Assembly: GCA_029215795.1 (NCBI GenBank)
Contig: JARDYH010000001.1
Span: 14,035,501 to 14,099,500 of the forward strand
Origin: Anniella stebbinsi
Lineage: Eukaryota > Chordata > Lepidosauria > Squamata > Anniellidae
Direction: 5' to 3'
Length of the DNA stretch: 64,000 bases
Made by a program: the position numbers and the translations under genes. Below, one piece after another: positions 33,827-46,500 of this stretch. The notes under the pieces are model-generated. The model made no database searches. It had not been told where the DNA came from and saw only the letters and a program-made list of their open reading frames with translations. Numbering within the stretch: position 1 is the first letter of the stretch; the number at the start of each line of letters is the position of its first letter.

Positions 33827-33838
33827 CGCGCGTGCGCA
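33827..33838 (+). promoter_or_regulatory. NRF1-type binding motif
   Basis: The sequence CGCGCGTGCGCA matches the NRF1 consensus YGCGCRTGCGCR in full. It lies about 300 bp upstream of the DIAPH2 start codon, inside the CpG island. NRF1 sites are common in CpG-island promoters. Occupancy is inferred. Confidence 0.6.
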
Positions 33839-33980
33839 GAGCGGCCTCCGCCTCCCCTCATCCCTTCTGCAAGAGAGAGAAAGAGGCGACGTTTCCCTTC
33901 CCCCCACTCTCACTTCCCTTCCGTCGTCTGCTCCTCTTCGGCGCGACGGGGGTGAGTGGGGGGGGGGGTGGTGGGAGGCG

Positions 33981-33992
33981 GGCGCATGCGCA
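33981..33992 (+). promoter_or_regulatory. Second NRF1-type motif, containing an upstream ATG
   Basis: GGCGCATGCGCA is a near-perfect palindromic NRF1 motif that differs from consensus only at the first base. Its core contains an ATG at 33986 that opens a frame overlapping the DIAPH2 start. If NRF1 acts here as a core promoter element, transcription probably starts close by or downstream, and the upstream ATG may then be missing from most transcripts. Confidence 0.55.
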
Positions 33993-34134
33993 GAAGGCGA
34001 GCTGGCGCGCGCCGAGCCGAGCGCCCTGACAGGCTGAGACGCGAGCGAGGCGGCGGCCAAAAGCGTCGTGAGGCGGGCCGGGGCGCCTGTGGGGAAGGCC
34101 TGAGGGGAACCGGAGAAAGAGCTGAGGCGGCGGC

Positions 34135-34248
34135 ATGGAGAACCAGGGAGCCAGCGGCGGCGGCGCTGAGGAAGCGGCTGGGAAGATGAACCCCAAGCGG
34201 GGCGTCGGCCGCGTCCCTGAGGACGAGAGTAAAAATAAGCCCAAGCTG
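34135..34248 (+). CDS. DIAPH2: DIAPH2 exon 1 (coding part, residues 1-38)
   Basis: This is the first coding exon of Diaphanous-related formin 2, which nucleates and elongates actin filaments and stabilises microtubules under Rho-GTPase control. The ATG is the first in frame and has a good context (GGC before, G after). It is followed by 38 codons: a Gly/Ala/Glu-rich start, a basic stretch (KRGVGR) and the end ESKNKPKL. The end matches the ETKNKPKL that I recall at the same place in mammalian DIAPH2. The exon stops at a consensus donor (CTG/gtgagt), phase 0. The first 30 or so residues differ from mammals, as is usual for this low-complexity N terminus. Family knowledge: this segment is disordered and precedes the GTPase-binding domain. 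The CpG island around it fits a first exon. DIAPH1 and DIAPH3 fit less well because of the KNKPKL junction. Confidence 0.9.
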
Positions 34249-34681
34249 GTGAGTGAGTCTGAGGGGCCGGGCTGGCGTGAGGTGGGTGAGGGCAGCAGGG
34301 ATGGGTGTGAGGGGAATAAACCGACACCCAGCCAGTCTCCCCACACCCAGCCTCCCCACACCCAGCCAGCCGGCCTGAGAGAGCGGCTTTGAGATGCCCC
34401 CGTCGGCAGGTGAGGCTGGTTTCCAGGGCGTGGACCCGGCGGCTGTGAAAGGAGCAGCCACCACCCGGCGGGGCTGGTTCAGAAGTTGGCAATCCGTGGG
34501 TGGCGGGGGCGGCCTCCCTTCCCCGGCATTGGCCTGGAGGCTCCCGGAATCGGCGCTAATCCTCAAGAGATTATAGGAAGCAACGCTGGGGAGTTTTAAT
34601 GGTTGGGGGTTGTGAAAGATATCAAAGGGAGGGAGGGGAGAATCTCCGAAGAATAGCTCCAGTTACAGTTGGCAACCTTAT

Positions 34682-34850
34682 TATTGTTATTATTTATTCC
34701 ATTTATACGCCGCCCCATAGCCGAAGCTCTCTGGGCGGTTTATAAAAATTAAAAACATTGAACATAAAACCAAACAAAACACTGATATACAAAATTTAAA
34801 ACCATAAAAAGAAGTTATAATTACAATATCCTTTAAAAACAATAACAAGC
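34682..34850 (-). mobile_element. L2 3'-UTR tail
   Basis: ttatttattccatttatacg, then ccgccccatagccgaagctc, tctgggcggttt and an A-rich continuation are the reverse of the L2 3' end seen at 10135 and 48410. Confidence 0.8.
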
Positions 34851-34989
34851 AAGCAAGCAGAGGGAAGAGGATGGGGTTGCTGAAGAGATCTGTGTGTGTT
34901 GCAAGCTTCTTTCACTGGTGCTGGTTCCTGTGTCTTTTTCCACAGGCTTGGCTTGCTGGCTGTTCTGACTGGCCTTTTTTTTTTTTAAC

Positions 34990-35100
34990 AGTGCCATAAG
35001 AGCATAAGAAGAGTCTTGTTGGAGCAAACCAAGGGCCCATTTAAGTCCAGCACTCTGCTCACACAGTGGCTAACCAGGAAGAGCGCAGCACAGAGGCCCG
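34990..35100 (-). mobile_element. CR1-type LINE 3' fragment
   Basis: cataagagcataagaagagt, then cttgttggagcaaaccaagg, gcccattta and ctctgctcacacagtggcta are the reverse of the CR1-type 3' end at 2640. Confidence 0.75.
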
Positions 35101-35398
35101 GGTTGCAAACTGGCCCTGCTCCTGCCTCTTTTTGTAGAAGTTTGTGAATGCAACAGTAGGCAGGTGAAGCTTCTGCTGGTGTGGAGATGGAATGGTCTCC
35201 GTTGTTGGTTGCTGCAGATCAAGCTGCTGTTAATGGGGCACAGCTGCTGGAGCAGGTTCAAAAGTTGGTAATCTTGAATAGGCTTTCTTAAAGAAGTGTA
35301 TTCAAACTATTCTAAAGAGGGAGACAGATAGATTACTAGCTTTCTTCATTATCCCAGTTCTTGTTCCTTTCACAAAAGCTTAGATTTCTAATTATTTG

Positions 35399-35607
35399 TT
35401 TTACTTATTACTTTTATATCCTGCCTTTTCTCCATGGATAGCAAGCATGGCTTTCTCTTCATTTTAGTCTCAAGACAACCATGTGACCTAGGTTAGGCTA
35501 GTTGTGACTTGCCCAGGGTTACCCAGTGAGCTTCATGGTTGAAGAGAGATTTGAATTGACATCTTTTTGGTCCAAGTCAGCACTCTAACCGCTACACCAC
35601 ACTGGCT
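35399..35607 (-). mobile_element. tRNA-derived SINE (family A), diverged
   Basis: It ends caagtcagcactctaaccgc, tacaccacactgg, the reverse of the SINE head. The middle is more diverged than in the other copies (caagacaaccatgtgaccta, then ggttaggct). It appears older. Confidence 0.72.
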
Positions 35608-37106
35608 CTTAATTGCGCTGACTGGTCTCTTCCCACAGACCTGCTTCTGTGATTTCCACAATGGCTTGTGATGCCAACTGCTTTGACTAGCCCTGTTCCT
35701 GTGCCTTCCCACAGGGGTTTGAAAGATGCAGAAATCAACAGGTGATGCTTTTCATGGCGTGGAGATGAACCGTCTCACTTGCTCATTGTTGCGGGCTAGA
35801 TTGCTGTTAAGTGACAACTATTAGAGGGCAGAAGGGAAGACAGTATCTTGTTAGAATTGGCAACTCTTCAGTGGCCCTTTTCATGTAAGTTAAACAGCAG
35901 CCCATAATATACAGAAATAGAATTGCAAAAACACTTGGTAGTGTGGTGATACTTAAAGACTGACAAATTATATTGTAGCATGAATTTCTGTGGGCAAGAA
36001 CCTTTTCTATTACATTTGTTAGCTGCCTTTACAGTGCCACACCAAGATTCTCTGGTTGTTCTTGCCCTATAACAAGCTAACATGGCTCTTTCTGTGGAAA
36101 CCAAGCTGCTGAAGTTTTTTCCTGTCACTTAGATCCTAGGAAAAGCCTTATCTGCTACGTTTCTGTTTGTCATGCAACAGTTAGACACAACAATCGGTCC
36201 AGTAAAATAGCTGGTAAACCTAGGCCTGCAAAGAATCATAGTATTGATACTTTCTCTTTGAGTAGAGGAGGGACAACTTTGGGCCAGGCTTCAGAGCATT
36301 GTTACTACCAGGCATTCGATGGATGTAGTTCCTTCCTGGAGTTGTAGTAGTTGGAAATGCTTCACCTGTTGATTCTTGGCATTGTATGTAGCTGTTAAAT
36401 ACATTGGAGTCTTAATGTGAAAAAGAAGTCAGCAACTGTACCCAGAAGACTGCCACTTCTTTGTCTTGGCAAAATTCCTGGTTCTTCAACAGACATTTGA
36501 TAAGTTTTTAATAGTTACATATTTTCTGTCATTTCATCTCCAGACCAAGATAAGCGGCACTGGTTAAATTTCTGCTGGTTACACAGCTATTTACTGATGC
36601 CTTTAAGGAATCTTAAAAATGGCAACTGTATTTTGGATTAGTGTGGGGTTGGCCTGGTACTTAGGATGATACGGGGATCCCAGTTTTAGGTGACTGTCTT
36701 GGGATGCCCTGGTTGTAAGGAGGTTTTTTTTGTCTCCAAAATGGGTGGTGATGGATTTGCTGTGACCTTCAGAACAAACAGGGATTGCACTTGAGGTCAG
36801 ATGGGCTGGCTTAAAGTTAGGTTTATGGTTTGTACTTTTAAGATGTACCAACATTTGTTTGTCAGGAGAAATACAAAGTGAGAGTGACTATGGGAGTGGC
36901 ATTTGGTAGTGTAGTCTGGCATGGTATTTTCTTGATAGATTATTGCCAGCTGTCTCTGGGAAGAAAGGTGGAATAGGGTTTGGGTGGAGAAGGTTGACTG
37001 TGAAGCTTATTTGGATATTTTTTCATTGGGGATGACAGGGCATGGTAATAGTGGAACAGTATTTTCCCCTATACTGTAGCTCATAAAGGAGGGATTTGTA
37101 GCTCAT

Positions 37107-37292
37107 AGGGGAGGGGGCATGGCTCAGTGGTAGAGCAGCTGCTTTGCATGCAGATAGTCCCAGGTTCAATTCCCAGTATCTTCAGATAGGGCAGGAAATC
37201 CTGGAGAGCTGCTGCTAGTCAGTGTCGACAATATTGGGCTAGATGGACGAATGGTGTGACTCAGTATAAGGCCGCTTCCTATATTCCTATGT
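37107..37292 (+). mobile_element. tRNA-derived SINE (family B)
   Basis: The tRNA-like head ggggcatggctcagtggtag, agcagctgctttgcatgcag has an A-box-like tggctcagtgg and a B-box-like ggttcaattcc. The body reads gggctagatggacgaatggt and the end gcttcctatattcctatg. It is not a functional tRNA: there is no closing acceptor stem after the B box. A reverse copy is at 56846. Confidence 0.87.
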
Positions 37293-38334
37293 AATTTAGG
37301 TTAATGTCACTAGCAGTGAGATATTCTGGGGATGAAATGAGGATTCTAGCTTGTCTTTTTATTTGATTATTTATTTAAGGTCTTCATAATAATTATTCCT
37401 ATTGCTTTACAGTGTAATTTAAATGAAAACAATAATATGCAGTAAACATTAATATACAATAAACAGATTAAAGGTAGTAAACATAATTAGCACAGTACAC
37501 AAAATAGCAATTAACACTAGTGATGGGTGAATGTCCCCCAATTGAATTCGTTATTTGATCTGAAAGTAACAAATTTGTCTATGTGAACTGGGATAGGAGT
37601 TCTCCTTTAAAATGAAATCTTATGCTATGTTTTTGAGCGTACATAATATCAAGATACATCTTAGGAGCTGTGGTTTGGAATTGTGGCATGCACCACCACA
37701 TTATGGCCCCTTTCAGAATGGTTGTTTTTGTGTGGCCTGCGGTTGTGATGGTGTGATGTCATGTGATGCTTGTTTGCTGTTACCATTCACCAGTGCAAAG
37801 ATGGACCCCACACAGTCTTCCTCCTTGCAGAGCCAGAGCTGTGGTGGTGGCGATGACAGAAGCAGCTAATGAAACTGCTACAAGAGTTTTTTGCAGAGGT
37901 CCAGATGGTAGGAGCTAGACCCCCCCCCCCCCAAATGTTTGCATGGGATCTACTCCAAAGCTTGTATTCAATTCTGAACTCAATAGCGATTTCATAATAC
38001 ATCAGTCCGGCCTTGCTATAAAGAGAGCATTATAAACAGACAGGTTTTGATCATCAATTACGAAATCAATGTAATCAATTAGTGATTTCAACAAATTTCA
38101 AAATCCGGTGGTATCACTAATGTGAACAGCAAAATAAGGTCTTAAATTCCAGTGTTTTTAAATTTAAAATCCTTCCAATACTATTTAAAGTACAAACAAT
38201 TGAAATGCCTGAAAGAACATATGAACTAATTTGTAGTAATTATTATTCCCTGTTTCTGTTAACTGTCACTAACATGGGTTAAGGTACCACCTTATGTATA
38301 AGCGTACACTTTGACCTCTCTCTAACCCAGGGGT

Positions 38335-38410
38335 GGGCAGCCTGTAGCCCCCCAGATGTTTTGGCCTACAAAGTCCATCACTCCTCATCATTGACCATAC
38401 TTGCCCACCT
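38335..38410. mobile_element. Small palindromic repeat scrap
   Basis: ggggtgggcagcctgtagcc, then ccagatgttttggcctacaa and catcactcctcatcattgac. This is one arm of a family whose complete form is palindromic. Confidence 0.5.
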
Positions 38411-38809
38411 AGTTAGAGCTAGAACCTCAGAGCAGGATAAAGGCTACCCAGACTTGGGGTTTGTGGGGCTGAAGTTATATTTCATTTTGTGAGTAATCTT
38501 TTAAATAAACATAAACAATGCTTTGATTTCCTGGCTGTGGTGTATTGCCAACATGTACAGCTGCAATTTCCTGCAACTGACTGTAACTAAAAGTTGTGGG
38601 CAATTACCTCTAATAGGATTTTTTTTTGTATATGGCTTGATACAAAGATGTTTATATCCAGGTTTGAATCAAGCCAATCTTGGAAGTAAAGAAATCAGTT
38701 GGGTGCCTTCCATTGCTTATTTTTGTGCTAGATTTCTCTCCTCTCTTTCTCAGATCTGGCATAAAGAAAAGTCAGTGTTGCATTGTTTTGGCTACGAGCA
38801 TCACTCTTT

Positions 38810-39250
38810 GTTTATTTTATTTGTACCCCCTCTTTTCTATAAAAATGGCACTTCATGTGGCTTACAGAAACAATTAAAACTGATTAAACAATAAAATGTA
38901 ATAAAAACAGCCATTAGAGCAAAAATATTATTGAAAACAGCACCCAACCCACTAGACCCACTTACAGGCTAAAGGCCTTCTTAAATAAAGCATTCTTTGC
39001 CTTCTGGTGAAAGGACATTAGAGAGGGAGCCTCCCTTGGGAGCGACTTCTGTAGCCTGGGAGTAGCTACCAAAGAGGCTCTCTCTGAGGTTGCCACCAAA
39101 TGTGCTTCTGAAGGTAGCAGTCTCGAAAGAAGGGCCTCTCCAGAAGATCTTGGGAACTGGCAGGCTCATATGGGAGAAGGTGTCCTTTCAGGTAGCATGG
39201 TCCTGAAGGAACTCTGTTATAGCCCTTTTGAAGGCAACTCATCCCAGCCC
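38810..39250 (-). mobile_element. L2 LINE 3' fragment (reverse orientation)
   Basis: It begins with a worn L2 3' UTR (ttttatttgtaccccctctt side) and continues with aaggccttcttaaataaagc. A decayed minus-strand coding part follows: gagaaggccttt-like and tgccatcc-like signatures, a gccaggctacc-like stretch at 39190-39205 and a caaag-type end. Frameshifts are numerous. Confidence 0.62.
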
Positions 39251-40279
39251 TATGAATGGTCTTTTGAAGTTAAGTGGATATTGGTCCTTTGAGAAAAAGA
39301 ACCTTGAGGAAAAAGTTGCTAAAGTTATTCACTGGCTTATGTGAACCGCAGAGAGGCAGCATGCACAGTTTGGTACTTCACTGCTCAAATGGGAACAATT
39401 GCATGTGTCTGAGTAGGCAAGTGGGCAAATTTCATGGATGAAGGCCAGACTGTTTACATTACTATCTTCAAAGTGGAAGAGCCTCTATCAGTCCTTTAAT
39501 ATTCAAAATTGTAATTATCAAATGATTCTGCATACATAAACATAATGAAACCGACTTAGGCTAATCTACATTCATGCCTGTTCTAAATTGCTTATGTAGC
39601 TTTTACTTTAAACTCTGCCCAGGAAGATTAGTTGTAGCTTTGCACACTACCCTCATAATTTAGTAGTATGCTACTTTGGATGTTGTGCAGAAAAGCAGTT
39701 GATATATAACAATTACTCTGCTATTATGTATATAAATATACATAAATATAACAATAGCTCTATGTTGGTAACAGGAATAAGTTTGTTTGGACCGTTCTCC
39801 TAGGAACAATTATATAATTCTACTTTCAAAGGAATTCTTCCCTTGATGAGGGAAGTCTAGTGTGTTTTAGAATGTACACCCGCATCTTCATGGGTTCACG
39901 TCACTCTTTACAACTTTTCTAGGTTGGGAACAAAGCTTTTCACTTGTTTAATGTGAGCTCTGTTGACTGATTTTGTAACCTTTAAGATAGGAACCCTTAT
40001 TTATAAGAAATTGGAATTATAATTACATTGCTATCTTATTTCTTTTGATACACCAAAAATAGTTTTCCTGGCAAATCATAAAGATTTGTCCAGCTGCAGG
40101 AGCATGTAGTATTTTAAGTAACATAAAGGAGGAGCAGGTAGTATATGTACTGGTTAGCAATGATAAACATAACAAGCTCAGACCTAGATCAGCCGTTCCT
40201 ATCTGAAGCTTATGATGTAAATTGTGGTGTGGTGGTAGCTACCAGAATTGGAGCATTTGGGTGACATTTGACTAACTCA

Positions 40280-40750
40280 GGGCGCTATTGTATGGACTGC
40301 GTCCCTGCTCCTAGGAAGGATTCCAAGATTCATGTGCCCTACTGGGTTGAAGCCGGCAGAGCAGGAGGAGGAGCAGAGGCGATCTTTGCCTTCTTGTCCT
40401 CTTATCTTTGAGTTTTTGCTAGACTGGCTTTTTAGCCCATCTAACAAGGGCACTTTGGAGGGGAAGGGGAGGGAGACTCAGGATAAATTGTATCCTGGCC
40501 TCTCTGGTCTTCTCCCCTCTCTGCCCATTAGAAATCTCCCTTTCCCCTCTCTCTGGGGTAGTTTTTCCAACCTCGGAGAAGCAGCAGAGTGGTTCTCCTC
40601 ATGTCTGCTGTGAGGGGCTAAGGTGAGTGGGTCTCAGTATCCCCGTTCTGCAGTTAGAGCACTGTCTCTGAACTTGGGAGGAGGGAATCCAAGCCATCCT
40701 GTGGTCTCTGGGACACTCATCCAGGGTCCATAGGATTGCTCTCTTAGTCT
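40280..40750. mobile_element. Possible MITE in intron 1
   Basis: Loosely inverted ends (gcgctattgtatggact at the left, gggtccataggattgctc at the right) surround a GA-rich, non-coding interior. The boundaries and class are uncertain. Confidence 0.3.
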
Positions 40751-43439
40751 GTCAGAGTAGTTCTGAAAGTACTAAGCATGTGGAGATCACGCACTTTCTA
40801 TTCAATTTAAGTATTGGAATTTAGAATTAAAATGAGTATTTGAGAGAGTTCTAAACTTGGATGGCTTCTCAGATCCGAAATCTCAGATGTTTTGATTTTT
40901 TAAGATCCAGAAGTTAAGATTATTTGGTTTTCAAAACACTGCATTGTGTCTGAGGATAAAGTTCTTTCAGTTTATTTTTGGCCTTGTAACTGAATAAGCT
41001 GTCCTGGCAACTGCTTTGCACACAATTTACAAAACTAATTTTGTAAATTTTGGACTCACTTTATTCCCATCTCTTTATGTAGAAGTGTCACTTCCCACAA
41101 ATATAAGTCTGTGGGAGCCACCTTCAGATCTCGAGGGAAGCTCAGTCTCTTCCTCTCTGGAGTCTTCTCAGGATCCAAACCCTGACCTCAGTTATATTGG
41201 GAATGAAGGCAAGGCTCAAAGCAGTTGTTGGTGGTAGGAATTCGGGGATTGCAGGGCAAATGGGTCCTTATTTCTTTGTCCCCTTATACTTCTGTCCAGT
41301 GCCTGTCAGTTGATCCCCTGCCCTATAAATTTCGCAGGGGTTGTATCGTTTTGTTACAGTTAAAATTGTGTAGTAATTTGGAATTGCATTTGCCATATGT
41401 ATTGGCAGTGGTTAACTTTCTGTAAGAAACTTTTATATTGCCTTTCTACAATAGTTCTCAGGACAGTGTATGGTTTGTAACCCTATTACACTATATAACA
41501 ATGTGCTTCAATTTAATCTAATATGGGTTATGCTGAACTGGTCAAATTTGAATGTAACAGATTCTAGGAGAGTATATTGGATACAGGATTTGTGAGGGCA
41601 AACAGCTACTCTTTGGGGAATGTTGCCATGTGCCTCTTCCTTGAAACAACTCCTTCCTTTTTGCTCCTTTATGCATGGAACTGCCTTCCAGAATGGCTGT
41701 GACTTCATACTTTGAATCCTCCTTCAAAACCCCACTTCTCCTCTGAAGGATTTTTTTTTCTAGTAACTGTATTCAGTAAACTTTGCTGAAATATCTCCTT
41801 AGTTTCTGTCATCATTGGTGATAAAATGTTAGGAAGTGTACAAAACTAATTCAGGTCCTGCATGAAAGGTACATAGTTTCAGAAAGAAACCAAAGCATAA
41901 TATCTTTTTCCCAACTCTGGAATTCCAAATAACTCTTTTCCAACACAGGAATTGAAAAAATGTGTTTTGAAATACATAGCTTGAATACCAGTGAGTTGGA
42001 TTGTGCATGAGGATTGCCCAGCAAAAAATGTCTAAAAGCTTTTTAGTCATGGCTTTATCATTTGGAAGCTATGTACATGTTCTATCTAAATAATCCAATT
42101 ACATTACGAGTTCCATTACGCCAGTGATTTAGTGCACTCTTGCCATGCCTGGTGTGCGGATTTGCAGCACGGTACTCACATGACGCCGTGCCTGTCCTGC
42201 TGACACCCCTTCTCTTCCCCAGCCTTTCCTAGAATGCTGAAAGTCTGGATTATTTTCCCGAAGTGCATTCAATGCGCCCTAAGCCTCCGTATAGTTTTAA
42301 AGGAACTGGGGGCTTGAATGGATTGCGTCAGGCCTTGACAGGGAAAAGCAATCTTTCCCAGCAGCCAGCTCCAAGCCTCAATATAAAACCCAAACCTTGC
42401 ATCCCAGGCTCGAAAGCATTTTTTAAAATCATATAATGCCTGAATCTCTGCAGAGACAGGTTTATACTCCCTCGATGCCCTCAAAGAGCCAGACTAAAGG
42501 GTCATTCCATTTTTGCCCTGGAGAAAGGCAGTCTGGTTGAGGTACTCATCTGCCAGGATCTGACTGGAGGGAGAAAGAGAAGGGGAGGGGTGGAGCGGAG
42601 CAGAAGAGCTAACGAGCGAAAGAGCAGCTCTTCAGGTGAAAAGGATCATAAGATTGACACGCTTCTGCCTGAGAGGTAAAAAAAAAAAAGCGAAGGCAAA
42701 TCAGGGGGGGAAATTAGGTGTGATGGGAGGTCTATATCTTTAAGACTATATAAAGATGTAAGCTGCCTGCACACATGCAGTACAAGGCAAAACTGCATGT
42801 TCTGCTGAAATGCAAACCCTCAGTGTTTCAATTTTATAAGCTGTCACATGGCAAATAGCTATACAGATTGGCTGTGAAGACTGTTAAATGAAATTCTGCT
42901 TGTGATCTGTTGGGTTTATAAATTATTTTGCTCATCCTATAAATTATTTTGCTCATTCTGTAAATACATCAGGGGCACCTACAAGTTGAGAGCGTTAGTA
43001 GGGTAGAGTTACACTTGTTAACATTTTTGCTTTGGGATGGCCTGGTGGTATATGACTGACCATACCAGATCTGATGCTGGAAATACATTTTTATCCAGAT
43101 CAAATAGCCTACCTAGTAGGGAACCTGGGCTTTGGGGGCTTTTTTTATCTTTCGTTGCATGACTTACTGGTCTTGTTGGAAACATCAGAAGCTATTTTTT
43201 GTATAGGGACCATTTCGCAATGTACCTGCTTTCTGCTTGCACTGCTTTGTGGACTGGCTTTTGTAGATTGATTGTATAAGAGGTAGGTGTATGATGTGAC
43301 AATGAAATGTGTATCTTTCCTTTGATTCCTTCCAACTCTGATACCATGTGACAAAGAAGAGAATCCCTGGATGTTGCACTGCTACATAAGTGTAGTTGAT
43401 ATTACTATTGTAGCAATATTAATGTAGATGGTACTTCCT

Positions 43440-43553
43440 AATCTGGTGCCCTGCAGATGTGTTGGACCACAATTTCCAGCATCCCCAGCTAACTCTGCTA
43501 GTTAGGGGTTGCTGTGAGTTGTAGACTACCATGTCTGGAGATCACCAGCTTGG
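43440..43553. mobile_element. Palindromic foldback repeat
   Basis: The left ctggtgccctgcagatgtgt, tggaccacaatttccagc and the right gctgtgagttgtagactacc, atgtctggagatcaccag are inverted arms of about 45 bp. It is non-coding and is the best-preserved copy of this small family in the window. Confidence 0.72.
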
Positions 43554-46500
43554 GTAAATGTTGATCTGCAGTGCAAAAATGAAGAGCATTTTGATGATAA
43601 TGTGTTAGAAACCGGGCTAGAGAGATTGCATCTGTGCATCAACTTAAATGCCAGTTGTGATTGAACCCTTATACATACTAAATTCATTTTCTTTTTTTGG
43701 TTTTCAAACATTTTAGTTCTGACAGAGACTGAGAATGAATATGTAGTACTTGGACTATGACATTTACTGCTGAAGAAGCAAGCAGACACATTTATTTTCT
43801 CTTTCAATGCTTCTCCATGAAGCCAATTCACATGTTTAGTTGAGTCATCAAGTTATCACTGTACACTTGTGAATTGGTCCCAAGAGTACCTGAAACATAA
43901 GTTTTGAATTCTTCTTCCTCAGTACTATAAAGTTAAAGATTGATATGAACTTTCCACACTGTGAAAACAGATTCTTCAAACTTGATAACCTTATAATGTT
44001 GAAGCTGAACATGCTTCATAGCCAGGCTTAGGAGGAAACCAGCAAGCCTTTGGAAGATGGTGTGAAGTTATAGGAATGGCCATTGTATCATGTAGTGCTG
44101 CATTTCATTATTGTGATGATGATTGAAGATATTTTTCTCTAAACTGGAAGATGCCAGGTATGCAAAATCACTGGTAATGATAATGGATTTACCACATCCT
44201 TGCTTTAAGACAAATACTACTCAGAAACTTAATAAACATGACAAAAACATTATGTAGGAATAGGCATTGTGAATTATAATAACTCTGCTTCTCATGACTT
44301 CACAATGTCAGTATAGTTTGCTCACCTTTCATTTTCTCCTTCCTTTTGAAAGAAGGATTTTTACTTTTTTAAAAAAGCAATTGAGAGATTTTATAGTTCT
44401 GGCTTTCAAAATACACTATGTGGAGCTTACCAATAACTAGTGCTCCCTAGTGCTCTTAAAACAGTTTGCATTAACATTCAGAGTAATTGTGCTGACATAA
44501 TCTGTCACTTTGGATCTTCAAACTTGAGTCAGACCACTACCACTCTATAGGGGAAAAACATTTGAAGAAAAATACAATTTAAACATCCAGCAAACACTAC
44601 TTATTTTTGACTTCTAATTTCATCATACATTATTTTTAGATTAGGATGTTGTAACCATGAGTTCAGAGCGATATTTCTTTATGGCACCAACAAGTTGCAA
44701 ATCCATGGTCAGGAGATATCTTTATTAGGACCAACCAAATAGGGACAAAATTATGGGCAAGTTGATGCTGTTTTAGTATCTGGGGTCTAGTAACTAGGGT
44801 TTGGGAGTGCACAGATCAGGCATGGTAGCTAGAAGTGTGACCAATGTGTATTCTTATATCCAAGTCCATAGAACAGATTGGAGCTTTGGTGGCTACATCA
44901 AAGGATGCCTGCAGTTTTTAAATGTTTATCTAGTTAGATGTAAGAATAAAGACTAGGTAGGCTAGGGTTGTAATATTGTCCATATGTACTTGGATTAAGC
45001 TCCAATGAATTAGGATTGAGCTGCATATAATCCATTTCTTAAGATGCATGCAAGTGACATGCATCAATTTTTCAAGCAAAGGTTCCCAGTAATCATCTGG
45101 AATTCTTTTGGGGTGGATTTAAGAATGAAACTATATTGCAACATGCACAATCACTGTCCCTTTGTTCTCAGCTCAAGGTAGAAGTCTGAATGTTCAGGTC
45201 TTCAAATAATAATGTAGGGCTTAGTCCTTCATTATAGTTTGTTGGACTGTACTCCACTGACAGTGGATCTCTGTTTCATCAGAATTGTTTCAACGTAACT
45301 AGCGACAAATTAAATAGTTAAACAAAGGGGAAAAACAGTACTCTAGATAGGAAAGAAATTAGTTTGTGCAAAAGTGTTCATTAAGCCCAACAGAACATGT
45401 ATCAATTGCTACTATGCTCTCAGTAACGGATCGGCCATAGTTAGCTTGGGTATGAGCACAAATTGTGACAAAAACTTGTTCTGCCATATATCATTGATTG
45501 GCTTTGTTGCAGCTGACATTAGCTTTATAGCATATTGGAACAATAGCAGCAAACAAATCAAACAATTGAATATAAACAAGTTCAAGTGGCCATTGGAAAG
45601 AATGTTATCTCTGCTTGTTTCTCGGGCTAACATAAAATTCCAATTGTAATCTGGCAGTGTGTTTAAGCATGGATAGTATACATAACATAAATGTTCTTGA
45701 AACTTTGGAACTTGATATGGAGGCTACAATTTAGTTTCAGTTCTGTATACAAGCTGTTTCATAGAAAATGGGGAAGTGTTTGGGTTGCTGCATACTCCAC
45801 AGTGTATGAAATGCTCTGCCATTTAAGTGTTTCAGCAAAACAACAATAAAGCAGGACAGCCTCTGAATAGTCTGAACCAATATGAGGCACTTATTTACCC
45901 TGGTTTAACTTAATTTAGTGCATGTGAGGTGTGCCAAATGTACAGCAATGCAAATACCCATCTGTCCCTTATAAGTGGCAAACAACACAATGGAAAATGA
46001 TGCTATTCCAGTTCTAGTATAAGTGCACTTTAATTAAAGCATGTCATAACCACCTGTGTAGGGGAACAGACTAAACTTTTTTTTTACAACTACCGATAAC
46101 ATTTTTGGTTAAAAGCCAACCACTGTCTATATTATATGGTTATATAATATAGACTTTATATGTTCAGAGCTCATTCATCCTCTTCATACTGGCAATTTCA
46201 GAGAAACTGAAATAATAGGAAGACTGCAGCATTTTCAATGTGGTAAGAAATTTGTGTCAAAGAGCTATCTGCATGAATTTAGTGACTCATTTTATTCTTT
46301 TTTCATTACCACCAGAAAGCATGCCAAGTTTAGAAAGGAATATGTATAAGAACTTACTAGGTATGTTTTGAAGCATAACAGAGTACCCATACTAAGGGCA
46401 TGATCCTATACACTAGGGCTGTACTTCCTATGCATCCTCTACATTTTTGTGTTCCCCAACCCCCCTGCAGGCTGCACTCCTGCACTGCCACAAAAAAAGC

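Larger units (their letters stand above)
33600..34134 (+). promoter_or_regulatory. DIAPH2: CpG-island promoter and 5' leader of DIAPH2
   Basis: This stretch is abruptly GC-rich and CpG-dense compared with the AT-rich DNA on both sides. It runs straight into the DIAPH2 start codon, and the island continues to about 34560 in intron 1. I see no TATA box at a useful position. Two NRF1-type palindromic motifs (33827-33838 and 33981-33992) and an ETS-type CACTTCCG at 33674-33681 are visible, as is typical of TATA-less housekeeping promoters. A G11 run lies at 33958-33968. The transcription start cannot be fixed from sequence. It probably lies between the first NRF1 site and about 34100. A large minus-strand open frame here (33722-34492) is a product of GC-rich composition, not a gene. 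Confidence 0.8.

Noticed and set aside
33722..34492. 256-codon minus-strand open frame across the CpG island
   Set aside because: It is Pro/Arg/Ser-rich low-complexity translation of GC-rich DNA, with no domain, and it overlaps the DIAPH2 first exon in antisense. Stop codons are rare at this composition.
37107..37292. Functional tRNA gene
   Set aside because: The A- and B-box-like motifs are clear, but no acceptor stem closes after the B box and the sequence continues into a SINE body. A reverse copy exists at 56846.
41016..41237. Possible extra DIAPH2 exon in intron 1 (Ser/Pro-rich frame)
   Set aside because: No matching DIAPH2 segment lies between KNKPKL and NLQIKTLADDV in the protein as I recall it, and no convincing splice pair frames it.
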